The notes: generated by a model from the letters alone, not told the origin. Shown: positions 17,770 through 27,316, counted from the stretch's first letter. The stretch: 64,000 nucleotides of DNA from Quadrisphaera sp. RL12-1S (GCF_014270065.1 NZ_JACNME010000002.1:62001-126000); one strand, 5' to 3'. Made by a program: numbers and translations.

Positions 17770-20493
17770 TCAGCGTGGTGGCTTGAAAGCGGAAATTATG
17801 GTCTCCGAGAGTGGCGTCTCAAGAAAGAGCCCTTGCGAAACAGCGTCCAAAGCGCTCCTGCGCTGTCGGGCAGCTTGAGCTTCGGCCTCGTCAGCCAAAG
17901 ACAAAGAGGCAATAATCTCATGAGCCACCGCCTCCGGGGGGCGGGGAAGAAGCATCTCGCTCAAAGTCGACCAATTGACCCGGGTACGTCCTATTCCTGT
18001 AGATCGAAGTAACATGTCGGCTCGTGCCTCAGAAGATCTCAGCATGGCCCAGAGCACATACGTGTGTATGTCTGAGGAACTTCGAATTAGAGTATACTCG
18101 CTAGTGACAATAGTGCCATCCAAGTGCTCCGGGACTATCCCAACCGCTCCGTGAATGGCATTGATGTGACTAATTGCAATATCGCCAGCCCTGACCCAGG
18201 TATACCTTCCTCGTGGCAAGTCGCCAATCGATACCGTTTCGGCCGCCTCGCAGAATCCGTCGTACGAGACGCGCAAATAAGTGACTTCATCAGTTCCGGC
18301 TTCATCGAAGTTGACCGGTCTTGCAGCCGCATCTGCGAGTGCCAACACATTCTCCACATAATCACCTAGGCGAATCCCAGGTAGGCCAGCTGCGGTCCAT
18401 CCAATCTCCCTATGCCGAAGTTGCGGCATTACTGCCTTCACGTCCATGCGTTCAGATATCGCGCTGGCTGGGACGACCCAATCCCGGTTCGCAAGGGCGC
18501 CTGTTTTGAATTTACGGAAGAGGTCGATCACCGAGGCTACCTCAGCGTCGGCGTTCTCTCTATTAACCGCATCAATAGGAAGAACGCGTTGGCGTGGCGA
18601 GTCATCGACACCCACTGACGAGCAGTAGTACATGAAGACGTCAGGCTGCTCCTCACTCTCTTCAGACTTCTTGCGAAGCACTAGGAGGGAAGTCTTGACG
18701 CGAGCTTGAGAGCGCTGGAATGCATCTCCGGGAAGCGAGATGACAGCTTCGATAATGAAATGTGAACGGAGCCATGAGCGAAGTCGAGAGTGGCTCGGGC
18801 CGCCTAAGATTCCATCGTCAACTACCGAGATCAGGCGACCCCGTGGAGCGAGTAGTTCGTAGTACCGTTCAAAGAAGAGATGCATCGATGAAACGGCCTG
18901 GATAGGTGCCCGCCCACCGCCTTCACTATTAAAAGCAAGTTCATAGCTATCCAGGAGTTCATTGTCCGACATCTGCTTGCGATTGTACTCTTTGGCAAAT
19001 GGGGGATTGGTTAGTGCAACGTCAGCAACGCCCGCGCGCGGTCCGCCAGTGTGCTCGTTCAAACTGTTGCTGACGAGCTGTTTAAAGGCGGCCTTCTCCT
19101 GCACCAACTCTACGTCATCGGTCTCTTGCCTACGAACGCTTTTATCCAAGGCGTCAAGTTGAAAAATCTTACTTCCGCCATCTCCGTGCAGATACATGTT
19201 AATACGGGCGATCCGAGCCAGAGCAGGATCTCGAGCGATATCGACTCCGATCAAGGATTCATTAGCAACTTTGCGCTTGAGCTGTTCCTTTTCGATGTTA
19301 CTTAGAGATGCATTTTGGTCAATCTTCTGCTGCAGGACCGAGAGTGCTTCGATCAAAAACCCCCCCGTTCCGCAGCATGCGTCGATTACCCGGTCCACCC
19401 TGTGCTGATCCGCATGAAGATCTGCGATCCCAGTGGCGAGTTTCACGATGCTGCGAGGCGTGAAGTACTGACCAAGGTCCTTGCCGCGCAAAGTTGAGTT
19501 CAGGAATGTTTCGAACATTCGGCCGTTCAAATCTTCGTCAATGCTATGGAGGTCGATGTGCTCGAGGCGGCCAGTGATGGCCTTTAGAGTTTCGGCTGAG
19601 AGGTTAATTCGCTCACTTGGTGCGAAGATGCGTCGTTTACTGTTGTTGGCAATCTCGAGCTCGAAGGCCTCTATACGCCCCTTGAAAAGAATCGCGTCGA
19701 GCGGGTTGGCGGTTTCTTGCTCTCGTGATTCGATCCACTGCCTCGAAAAATAGACTTCGCTAGCAGGCACTGATAGTGAGCCGTTGGCAAGCCTCCTGGC
19801 TGCGGGCGACGCTATGACCTGTCGGTCCGACCACAGTTTCAGGAAGATAACCTTAACGAACTCCATAAATGCAGCGGTATAGCTTAAGTTTTCACGCTTG
19901 TAGATTGTTCGATGAATCCAGGCAAAATGTGTATTTAGTTCCGCTACTGACAACTTCTGTAGCTGAAACGTCTCTGAGGGCTGGGCCTCAATGATGCCTC
20001 GCGTTCGACGCATGTTGTTCTTTGCTACAATTTCACGCAAGGCTAGATAGTTTGCATTGCCATCGGCGAAATCGTGCCAGGCCGTTGTGACCAGCGGAGT
20101 GTCACTGTCCCACCGATAAAGGCGGGATTCGACGCCATTGGTCAAAAGAAAGTAGTCGACTGTGGCGGCACCTGCACGCGCGGTCCTGTTGAATTCGAAG
20201 CAGTAGCTAGCTGCTTGACCGGTCCAATCGTCGATGCTTTCCTCGGTACCCTTAGCCTCGATAATCCATCGCAGAGTGCCGGATGGCGCTACTCCAAAGT
20301 CCGGGCGCCACCGTTCCTGGGATCTCCCCCGATTGATAGACAATTCTCTCATGGACATCTTGGGCTTGATCTCAGAATCTTCGTAGCCAAGGTCTTGAAG
20401 AAGGCGGGCCACAAAGAAAGTCTCGACTGTTGCCTCGTTCCCGAGGTCAGATAGGCGACCGAACTTATTGGAGGTCTGCTGCTCGCTTGGCAC
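17770..20493 (-). CDS. Single-chain restriction-modification protein (nuclease, N6-adenine methylase, specificity domain)
   Basis: 907 residues from GTG. The N terminus looks like a PD-(D/E)XK nuclease: PDF at 64-66 and EAK at 79-81 in RPDFGVAPSG...IIEAK. A helical region (about 180-360) with FTPRSIVKL leads to a class I methyltransferase: SAM motif DACCGTGGFLIEAL from 371 and catalytic NPPF at 496-499, typical of N6-adenine enzymes of the HsdM/type IIG kind. The last 220 residues resemble one HsdS target-recognition half, ending RTRVNWSTLSEMLLPRPP before a helix. All three activities in one chain suggest type IIG-like restriction-modification. Base composition and codon use are far AT-richer than all neighbours, a sign of recent transfer. 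Confidence 0.85.
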   Translation of the reverse strand: MPSEQQTSNKFGRLSDLGNEATVETFFVARLLQDLGYEDSEIKPKMSMRELSINRGRSQERWRPDFGVAPSGTLRWIIEAKGTEESIDDWTGQAASYCFEFNRTARAGAATVDYFLLTNGVESRLYRWDSDTPLVTTAWHDFADGNANYLALREIVAKNNMRRTRGIIEAQPSETFQLQKLSVAELNTHFAWIHRTIYKRENLSYTAAFMEFVKVIFLKLWSDRQVIASPAARRLANGSLSVPASEVYFSRQWIESREQETANPLDAILFKGRIEAFELEIANNSKRRIFAPSERINLSAETLKAITGRLEHIDLHSIDEDLNGRMFETFLNSTLRGKDLGQYFTPRSIVKLATGIADLHADQHRVDRVIDACCGTGGFLIEALSVLQQKIDQNASLSNIEKEQLKRKVANESLIGVDIARDPALARIARINMYLHGDGGSKIFQLDALDKSVRRQETDDVELVQEKAAFKQLVSNSLNEHTGGPRAGVADVALTNPPFAKEYNRKQMSDNELLDSYELAFNSEGGGRAPIQAVSSMHLFFERYYELLAPRGRLISVVDDGILGGPSHSRLRSWLRSHFIIEAVISLPGDAFQRSQARVKTSLLVLRKKSEESEEQPDVFMYYCSSVGVDDSPRQRVLPIDAVNRENADAEVASVIDLFRKFKTGALANRDWVVPASAISERMDVKAVMPQLRHREIGWTAAGLPGIRLGDYVENVLALADAAARPVNFDEAGTDEVTYLRVSYDGFCEAAETVSIGDLPRGRYTWVRAGDIAISHINAIHGAVGIVPEHLDGTIVTSEYTLIRSSSDIHTYVLWAMLRSSEARADMLLRSTGIGRTRVNWSTLSEMLLPRPPEAVAHEIIASLSLADEAEAQAARQRRSALDAVSQGLFLETPLSETIISAFKPPR

Positions 20494-20757
20494 GAAATTA
20501 GCTTATCAGTACTAGGAAGCTATGGGTAATGCGAGGGTGTGTAGGCTTCTGCGCTTGACACGCAAACTCATGGACAACCATGTATTGGAATTTGTGATCC
20601 TGTGGCGGTAAGGATCTCTCTAGGTGCGTATTTGTCGGTTAAGAGATTGCCGGAAAGTTGTCGCCTCAATGGTTGTTTTCTTCTCGTCGAGGAGGCCTGG
20701 CCTGACTGCAAATGGATCCTTCGGCATCACTTCCGTGCGCCGTGACAAACTCGCAGC
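20494..20757. other. AT-rich divergent intergenic region
   Basis: 264 bp between the divergent restriction-modification and helicase genes. Much AT-richer than the surrounding genome. A TTGACA hexamer at 20555-20560 could be a -35 element for the helicase gene, but I see no matching -10 box. No coding signal or repeat recognised. Confidence 0.5.
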
Positions 20758-23700
20758 GTGACCGCTGTAACCCCGCCCGGTGCCTACGAGGCCCTCCTCA
20801 CCCAGCGGCTGCACCAGGCGCTCGAGGCCTCCGACCTCGTCGCGGAGCACGGCACCGTTCCCGACGCCGCCGCCCCCGACGTCCTCACCCGCCACGTCGC
20901 CGTTGCCGTCCAGCGAGCCCTGGCGAGCGCCAGGCCCGAGCAGCGCGCCAATCTCGTGAATCGCGTCCTCGACCTCGTCGGAGCGCCTGAGGACGACCAC
21001 GTCAGCCAGATCGAGCAGCTCCTGGCCCTGCGCCTCGCCGGGCTGGGGGAGGGCTGGCCCCACCACCGACCCGTGACGCCGCTGTCCGACGTCGCCCTGC
21101 TCACCAACAGCCACGGCGAACCCAACCTCGGCGCCGAGCTGCGCGCCGAGATGGCCAGCGCTGACGACGTCGACCTGCTGTGCGCGTTCGTCCGCTGGCA
21201 CGGCATCCGGGTGCTCGAGGACTCCCTCAAGGAGCTTGCGGAGCGCGGACGCCCGCTGCGGGTCATCACCACCACCTACTGCGGTGCCACCGAGCGCAAG
21301 GCCCTCGACGTGCTGGTCCGCCGCTACGGCGCGCAGGTGAAGGTCCGTTACGAGACGCAGAGCACCAAGCTGCACGCCAAGGCGTGGCTGTTCCGCCGCG
21401 GGTCGGGATTCGACACCGGCTACGTCGGCAGCTCGAACCTGTCGAAGTCGGCGCTGGTCGACGGGCTGGAGTGGAACGTCCGCATCTCCTCGGTCGCCAC
21501 GCCCACGCTGGTGCGCAAGTTCGAGGCGACCTTCGACACGTACTGGAACGACGCCGGGTTCCTCGACTACGACCCCGACCGCGACGCCGCCCTGCTCGAC
21601 CGCGCGCTCGTCGAGCAGGGCGGCGGGCCGCGCACCACGCTCGTCGTCCCCGTCTCCGGGCTCGACGTGCAGGCGCGTCCTCACCAGGTGGAGATCCTCG
21701 AAGCGCTGGACGTCGAGCGGACCGTCCACGACCGGCACCGCAACCTCGTCGTCGCGGCCACAGGCACGGGCAAGACCGTGGTCGCCGCGCTCGACTTCCG
21801 CCGGATCCGTGAGCAGTGGGCGGCGGAGCGCCGCGGCGAGCCGCGGCTGCTGTTCGTCGCTCACCGCAAGGAGATCCTCGAGCAGTCGCTGCGCACCTAC
21901 CGCGAGGTGCTCAAGGACGGCTCCTTCGGCGAGCTGCACGTCGGCGAGTACAAGGCCGAGCAGTGGCGGCACGTGTTCGCCAGCGTCCAGTCGCTCACCG
22001 CCCAACGCCTCGCGCTGCTCGACCCCGATCGGTTCGACGTCGTCGTCGTCGACGAGTTCCACCACGCTGACGCGTCGAGCTACCGGCGGCTGCTCGACCA
22101 CCTGCGTCCCGCCGAGCTGCTGGGGCTCACGGCGACGCCGGAGCGCGGTGACGGCGTCGACGTCCGCAGCTTCTTCGACGGGCGCACGGCCTTCGAGCTG
22201 CGGCTGTGGACGGCGCTCGAGGCGGACCTGCTGTGCCCGTTCCACTACTTCGGCGTGCACGACGGCACGAACCTCACGCGCGTCGACTACGGGCGGCGGG
22301 CGGGGTACGACCTCAACGGCCTGTCCGACGTCTACACGGGAAACGACGCCCGCACCCGCATCGTGCTCAGCACCTTGCGGGATCGGGTCACCGACGTCGA
22401 CAGCATGCGCGCGCTCGGCTTCTGCGTGTCCGTGGCGCACGCGCAGTACATGGCGCGGCGCTTCAGCGAGGACGGCATCCCCGCGCTCGCCGTCCACGGC
22501 GGCACACCAGCGCACGAGCGCGAGCAGGCGTTCCGAGCGCTGGCGGCCGGGGATGTGCGGTGTCTGTTCGCCGTTGACCTCTTCAACGAGGGCCTCGACG
22601 TCCCTGACGTCGACACGATCATGCTCCTGCGTCCCACGCAGTCGGCGACGGTCTTCCTGCAGCAGCTCGGGCGCGGGCTGCGACGCGCGCCGAACAAGGC
22701 GGTGCTGACGGTGCTCGACTTCATCGGGCAGCACCGCGCTGAGTACCGCTTCGACGTGAGGTACCGCGCGCTGACCGGCGCGACGCGGTCGCAGCTGGAG
22801 GCTCAGCTCGAGCAGGGCTTCCCGTACCTGCCGCCCGGGTCGCAGCTGGTGCTCGACGCTGTGAGCCAGAAGATCGTGCTGTCCAACGTGCGCTCTTCCC
22901 TGAGGATGGCCAAGGAGGAGCTGCTGGCCGACGTCCGCAGCTACGCCTCGGGCGGTCGGGTGCCGACGCTGCAGGAGTACCTCGACGAGAGCGGTCGTGA
23001 GGTCGCCGACGTCTACCGCGATCGCGGAACCTACGGCAGCTGGACCGCGCTGCTGCGCGCTGCGGGTCTGCCGACGCCGGAAGGCGGTACGGGGGAGGCC
23101 GCGCTGTTGAAGCGCGTGGCGGCTCTAGTGCACGTCGACGACGACGAGCGCGCCCGTGCCTACGCCCGCTTCCTCACCCCGGGGGCAGTGCCCTACGAGG
23201 ACCTGAGCGATCGCGAGCAGCGGCTCGCGCGGATGTTGTTCTTCACGCTGTGGCCGAACCGCGGTGGATTCAGGTCGTACGAGGAGGGCTTCGCCCACCT
23301 CCGGGCCCACCCCGCGGTGGTGGCGGAGGTCCAGCAACTGATGGCCGGTGCGGTGGAGCGGGCGCGGCACGCACCGAAGCCGCTCAGCCCGGCGTTGGCG
23401 CACCTGCCGGTGCTCAGCCACGCCACGTACCGGCGTGACGAGCTGCTTGCGGGTCTCGACTACGCCGACGAGAAGCGGTCGACCGCCGGTCACGTCAGCG
23501 GGGTGGCCTGGTGCGAGAGGACCGCGGTGGACGCGCTGCTCGTGAACCTCCGCAAGGACGAGCGCGCCTTCACCCCGACCACGATGTACCGCGACTACGC
23601 GCTCTCGCCGCGGCTGTTCCACTGGGAGAGCCAGAACGCGACGTCGCCGGAGTCACCGACGGGGCGGCGGTACGTGGAGCACGAGGCGGCCGGGTCGCAC

Positions 23701-23877
23701 GTGGTCCTGTTCACGCGAGAAGCGCCGAAGGGGGAGATGGGGACGCCGCCGTTCCTCTGCCTCGGGACGGCGACGTACGGCGAGCACCGCGGGGAGAGGC
23801 CGATGGCTGTCACATGGGAGCTGCGTCGGCGGATGCCCGCGGACGTCGTGCATGCGGCGTCGGCGGCCAGCGCCTGA
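20758..23877 (+). CDS. PLD-nuclease/superfamily 2 helicase protein with DUF3427 C terminus
   Basis: 1039 residues from GTG. Residues about 100-260 form a phospholipase D-type nuclease module with one HxK motif (H206, K208) followed by GYVGSSNLSKSAL. A superfamily 2 helicase core follows: ATGTGKT at 334-340, DEFHH at 432-436 (DEAH-box variant), GLTATPERGDG, and the C-terminal lobe with VDLFNEGLDVPDVD and QLGRGLRRAPNK. After residue about 680 comes a long region of the DUF3427 type found behind such helicases. This architecture occurs in bacterial DNA-processing proteins that often sit near restriction genes. Composition is that of the host genome, unlike the upstream gene. A role in degrading foreign DNA is inference. 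Confidence 0.87.
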   Translation: MTAVTPPGAYEALLTQRLHQALEASDLVAEHGTVPDAAAPDVLTRHVAVAVQRALASARPEQRANLVNRVLDLVGAPEDDHVSQIEQLLALRLAGLGEGWPHHRPVTPLSDVALLTNSHGEPNLGAELRAEMASADDVDLLCAFVRWHGIRVLEDSLKELAERGRPLRVITTTYCGATERKALDVLVRRYGAQVKVRYETQSTKLHAKAWLFRRGSGFDTGYVGSSNLSKSALVDGLEWNVRISSVATPTLVRKFEATFDTYWNDAGFLDYDPDRDAALLDRALVEQGGGPRTTLVVPVSGLDVQARPHQVEILEALDVERTVHDRHRNLVVAATGTGKTVVAALDFRRIREQWAAERRGEPRLLFVAHRKEILEQSLRTYREVLKDGSFGELHVGEYKAEQWRHVFASVQSLTAQRLALLDPDRFDVVVVDEFHHADASSYRRLLDHLRPAELLGLTATPERGDGVDVRSFFDGRTAFELRLWTALEADLLCPFHYFGVHDGTNLTRVDYGRRAGYDLNGLSDVYTGNDARTRIVLSTLRDRVTDVDSMRALGFCVSVAHAQYMARRFSEDGIPALAVHGGTPAHEREQAFRALAAGDVRCLFAVDLFNEGLDVPDVDTIMLLRPTQSATVFLQQLGRGLRRAPNKAVLTVLDFIGQHRAEYRFDVRYRALTGATRSQLEAQLEQGFPYLPPGSQLVLDAVSQKIVLSNVRSSLRMAKEELLADVRSYASGGRVPTLQEYLDESGREVADVYRDRGTYGSWTALLRAAGLPTPEGGTGEAALLKRVAALVHVDDDERARAYARFLTPGAVPYEDLSDREQRLARMLFFTLWPNRGGFRSYEEGFAHLRAHPAVVAEVQQLMAGAVERARHAPKPLSPALAHLPVLSHATYRRDELLAGLDYADEKRSTAGHVSGVAWCERTAVDALLVNLRKDERAFTPTTMYRDYALSPRLFHWESQNATSPESPTGRRYVEHEAAGSHVVLFTREAPKGEMGTPPFLCLGTATYGEHRGERPMAVTWELRRRMPADVVHAASAASA

Positions 23878-23957
23878 GGCGCGGATGATGCGTGTCGTTC
23901 CCCGGCTGCACGTCCCGTCCCGGAAACGATGCATGCAGAGCCACGTGAGGAGCAAAG

Positions 23958-24617
23958 GTGTCCCGACGCCGCCGCAAGAAGACGACCGCTTCTGATGTCC
24001 TCGGAGCGGCCGCGGTTTTGATGGTTGTCGCGGGCGCTGTCCTCAGCGTCATCTTCGCCTTCTTGTCGGCCGTGTGGGACAGCGCTGGGATCTTCAGATG
24101 GCCCATCATCTGCGTCTTGCTCGCCTTGATTGTCCTCGCACTCAGGCGAAGAAGTCGTAAGCGCCGTGCAGCTCGTGCGCTGGTGCAGGCCCGATATGAA
24201 CGCCAGATGCAGATGGACCAGGACTTTGGGTACACGAAAAGCTTGTCGCCGAAACAGTTTGAAGAGCAAGTTGCTCGTCTTCTGCGCCGCGACGGATGGT
24301 TCAACGCCGCTGTCGTCGGAGGCGCAAATGATCGGGGCGCCGATGTCATCGCAACTCGGAACGGCCACAAGATGGTGGTCCAGTGCAAGCGATACTTCGG
24401 ACACAAGGTCACAAGCCGGGAGATGCAGCAGTTCGTCGGAATGTGCTACGACGAGCATAGAGCCACCATTGCTGTCTTTGTCACCACCTCGTCCTTCACC
24501 AAGGAGGCGCGTGCTATCGCGACCAGCAGACGGGTCGTTCTGATCGAAGAGCGAGACTTCACACGGTGGCAGTCCTTTGGTGAGGGTGATTTCCTGAGGA
24601 TCGGGGCGACCAGCTGA
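23958..24617 (+). CDS. Membrane-anchored Mrr-type restriction endonuclease
   Basis: 219 residues from GTG. A basic N terminus (SRRRRKK) and two hydrophobic segments (about 12-38 and 47-63) precede a basic linker and a nuclease domain. The nuclease core matches Mrr/restriction endonuclease-like proteins: E102/E103 in KQFEEQVARLL, D129 in NDRGADVIA, and Q142-x-K144 in VVQCKRYFG. Mrr-family enzymes cut modified or foreign DNA; the membrane anchor would place this one at the site of DNA entry. It lies 80 bp after the helicase gene in the same direction. Base composition is somewhat AT-richer than average. Confidence 0.87.
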   Translation: MSRRRRKKTTASDVLGAAAVLMVVAGAVLSVIFAFLSAVWDSAGIFRWPIICVLLALIVLALRRRSRKRRAARALVQARYERQMQMDQDFGYTKSLSPKQFEEQVARLLRRDGWFNAAVVGGANDRGADVIATRNGHKMVVQCKRYFGHKVTSREMQQFVGMCYDEHRATIAVFVTTSSFTKEARAIATSRRVVLIEERDFTRWQSFGEGDFLRIGATS

Positions 24618-24839
24618 CGAATGGGGAACGGATGGCGATCACGCCGCGTGCGCACTCACAAGAGGGATTCTTTACCCCAAGGTAAGTCGTGCTCACCGAG
24701 GCAGCTGGCCGAAGAACAACGTGATGCCTTACCTGATCGCGAGCAGATGCGAGGGCGACGGGAGCGAACCTCGAGTTGGGCGGCGTTTCGACGAACCCGT
24801 CGATCGGACCACGGACGCTCCCGCTGAGCCAGTTCCCGT
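24618..24839. other. Intergenic region at right edge of the nuclease cluster
   Basis: 222 bp between the Mrr gene and the end of the convergent ADP-ribosylglycohydrolase gene. Slightly AT-rich near 24660-24690. No ORF with coding character, hairpin or repeat was recognised. Confidence 0.5.
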
Positions 24840-25817
24840 CTACCCAGTCCAGCCCGACGCTGCGGTGTCCCGGGCGAGCCGCTTCAGGTCAGCGGCACGG
24901 CGGCCGCCGATGCCGTGGACGAGGCGGCGCCAGTCGGGCGGGACCAGGCCGGCGCCCCAGCGAGCGCCGAGGAGCGCTCCCGCGATCGCCGCGACGGTGT
25001 CCGTGTCGTTCCCCGTGCGGACCGCGGCGTGCAGCGCCGGCTCGAGGTGGTGCTGCGGCGTGGAGGTGATCGCCGTCCACGCGTCCTGGAGCGCGGCGAC
25101 GGTCCACCCGTTGCTCGCAGCCGGGTCGCGCTCGCCGCGGGCAGCTGAAGCAAGGCGGCGTCCCCAGAGCTGTCGGCGATCCGGAGGGAGGAGGTCGAGG
25201 CCGCTCTCGACGTCGAGGCGCCCGTCCAGCACGGCGATCCGCACCGCCTCGCTCCACAGCACGCACGAGTCGCCGGCGTCCGGGTCGGCGTGCGTCAGCT
25301 CGGCCACGGCTCGCGCGGCGCGGGCGGTGGCCTCGCGGTCGTGCAGTCGCGTCAGCCCGACGACGCCCGTGCGCATGAGGGCTCCGTTGCCGCCAGTGCG
25401 CTCACCAGCGGCGGCGAGTGCGGCGCAGGAACCGCGGAGGCGCCCGGCAGAGCCGGGGCCGGGCGACGTTGCGCCGAGCACCTTCGCCGTCTGGATGCCG
25501 ATGTCAGCCGGGCCGTCCGCGGCCCAGGCGATGAACCCATCGGCGATCTCGTCGAGCGCCTCGGCGGAGGTGAGGTCGAGCCCGCGCGAGGACACCTCAG
25601 CGATGATCACGGCCATCTGCGTGTCGTCGCTGTACTCGCCGGGGGCGTAGTCGCCGAGCCCACCGCCGAGCATCTCGGCGCGGCCTCCGGTGGCGTCACC
25701 GAGGTGCGGCAGCCGCTCCTGCGGGACGAACTCGTAGGGAACGCCCAGGGCGTCACCGACCGCCTGGCCCAGGAGCACCCCCTGGGCCCGGTCGAGCTGC
25801 ATATCGCTGAGCTGCAC
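24840..25817 (-). CDS. ADP-ribosylglycohydrolase-family protein
   Basis: 325 residues; ATG at 25802 is a nearly equal alternative start (MQLDRAQG). The metal-binding motifs of the DraG/ARH family are present: GQAVGDALGVPYEF, the YSDDTQM acid pair, GNGALMRTGVVGL, and the C-terminal GNDTDTVAAIAGALLGA. Enzymes of this family bind two magnesium ions and remove ADP-ribose from proteins, nucleic acids or small molecules. It stands alone, with a divergent gene on its 5' side. Proximity to nuclease genes suggests counteracting an ADP-ribosylating toxin or phage factor, but no transferase gene was found in the window. Confidence 0.92.
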   Translation of the reverse strand: MQLSDMQLDRAQGVLLGQAVGDALGVPYEFVPQERLPHLGDATGGRAEMLGGGLGDYAPGEYSDDTQMAVIIAEVSSRGLDLTSAEALDEIADGFIAWAADGPADIGIQTAKVLGATSPGPGSAGRLRGSCAALAAAGERTGGNGALMRTGVVGLTRLHDREATARAARAVAELTHADPDAGDSCVLWSEAVRIAVLDGRLDVESGLDLLPPDRRQLWGRRLASAARGERDPAASNGWTVAALQDAWTAITSTPQHHLEPALHAAVRTGNDTDTVAAIAGALLGARWGAGLVPPDWRRLVHGIGGRRAADLKRLARDTAASGWTG

Positions 25818-26071
25818 AGGCCCTCCTCCGCTCGTGCCTCGCCACCTCGCGCCTCCGGAAGCGGCTGCGCCTCAGCATCCTCTGCGCTGGTCCACCTTCG
25901 GGTGGGACGTCCCGTCGTCGTCCTGTCGTGGTCTAGGAGGCGCAGCACGGACGGCCCACCGGCGCAGCGACGTCCCGGGTGAGGTGGATCAAGGTGGGGC
26001 GGCGGGAGTGCCGATCCGTCGGGTGAGCGTGCGACCAGCCGCCTGCCCGCCCGACACCCGGAGACGCGCCG

Positions 26072-27316
26072 ATGCCCTGGAACGAGCCGATCGACCCGAC
26101 GGGCGTGGCCCGCGCGATCGCTGACGACGTGCAGGTGTTCCGCCCGGAGCCGGGCACCGGACCCGTGAGGCTGCCGAGCTGGGCGCGGTTCTACCTGGCG
26201 CCGGCGGCGCTCGTCGTCGTCGTCCAGCCGGGGCTGGCCTGGAACCAGGCGGAGCAGGCGCTGGCGTACGGGCTGCACCACTCCGAGGCGGTGGGGGTGC
26301 CCTTGGCGCTCGCCTTCCCCGAGGAGGCGGGGGGAGGCAGCAGCCCGGTCCGGGCGTCGCGGGTGCGAGCCGCCTACCTGCGGCCCGGGCGCGTGTCGGT
26401 CTGGACGTACGGGCCCGTGGACGGTGCCCACCCGTGCCGGCCGCTGACCCGTGAAGAGGCGCAGGTGGCGGTCCGGGAGGCGTCGACGGTGCTGCGCGGG
26501 CAGGTCAAGCCCCTGCCGCACGACCACGCCGAGGACGTCGCCGCCGCCCTGGCCCGCGCCGTCGACGAGCTGACCGACCTGCCGCTGGTCCCGACGCCGC
26601 GCAGCGCGTCGCGCACGTGGACCTACCGCGGTCTGCGGGTGCTGTCGGTGATGGCGTCCACCGACGAGACGGTGGTCCGCACCGGCGTCCACTCCACCGA
26701 CCGGCGCCTCAGCCACGAGGGCCGGCACGCGATCCGGCCCGGGGCGCTCTCGGACGAGTTCGCGAGGGCGATCCTCGAGGAGGTGCGGGAGGCCTGCGCC
26801 GGCCGGGCGGTGGCCAAGGAGAGCGAGCAGCGCGCGGAGCACTGGTTCTCCAGCGCTCTGCCCGCGCTGCTGCCGCAGGTGATGCCGCTCGTGGAGCGCG
26901 AGGTCGGACGGTCGGTGCTGCGCGAGGTGCCGACGTACCGCCCCGCCGGGGGGACCGGCTTCATCGACCTGGTGGCGCTCGACGACGACGGGACGCTGCA
27001 CGTCATCGAGACGACGCCCGGCAGCGACCCGATGCTCGTCCTGCAGGGCCTCGATCACCTCATCTGGGTCGAGGCGAACACGCGGCTCCTGCTGGAGGCC
27101 TTCGGCGTGGCGCGTGTCGAGCGCGTGGTCATCGACTACGTGCTGGCCGACCGCAAGGGCGAGGCGTTGCCCGCAGGCACGGACGTCATGGGGCCGTACG
27201 CGGCTGCCAGCCGCGCCGCGCTCGCGGACGACGTCCGCTGGCAGGTGCACGTGGCCGAGGCGTGGACGTCGAACGCAGGTCGGCTCGTGCCGGTCCCCGT
27301 CCCGTCAGGCCGCTGA
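26072..27316 (+). CDS. Uncharacterised protein with degenerate PD-(D/E)XK core
   Basis: 414 residues from ATG. Not recognised as a named family. The C-terminal part (about 250-340) has the layout of a PD-(D/E)XK nuclease: an acidic helix SEQRAEHWFSSAL, then GFIDLVALDDDGTLHVIETT with D299 and E313. The lysine expected two residues after the Glu is Thr315, so activity is doubtful unless Lys moved. The N-terminal 200 residues show WARFYLAPAALVVVVQPGLAWN and no recognisable motif. It lies 254 bp from the divergent ADP-ribosylglycohydrolase and is followed by another nuclease-like gene. It may be a non-catalytic DNA-binding or defence protein. Confidence 0.7.
   Translation: MPWNEPIDPTGVARAIADDVQVFRPEPGTGPVRLPSWARFYLAPAALVVVVQPGLAWNQAEQALAYGLHHSEAVGVPLALAFPEEAGGGSSPVRASRVRAAYLRPGRVSVWTYGPVDGAHPCRPLTREEAQVAVREASTVLRGQVKPLPHDHAEDVAAALARAVDELTDLPLVPTPRSASRTWTYRGLRVLSVMASTDETVVRTGVHSTDRRLSHEGRHAIRPGALSDEFARAILEEVREACAGRAVAKESEQRAEHWFSSALPALLPQVMPLVEREVGRSVLREVPTYRPAGGTGFIDLVALDDDGTLHVIETTPGSDPMLVLQGLDHLIWVEANTRLLLEAFGVARVERVVIDYVLADRKGEALPAGTDVMGPYAAASRAALADDVRWQVHVAEAWTSNAGRLVPVPVPSGR

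Noticed and set aside
20620-22734. A 704-residue minus-strand open frame opposite the helicase
   Set aside because: Consists of Val/Gly/Arg/Glu-rich shadow sequence; the plus strand has Walker A and helicase motifs throughout.
25892-25905. Short hairpin with a TTCG loop in the gap before 26072
   Set aside because: Only a 5-bp stem; too weak to call a terminator or a riboregulator.
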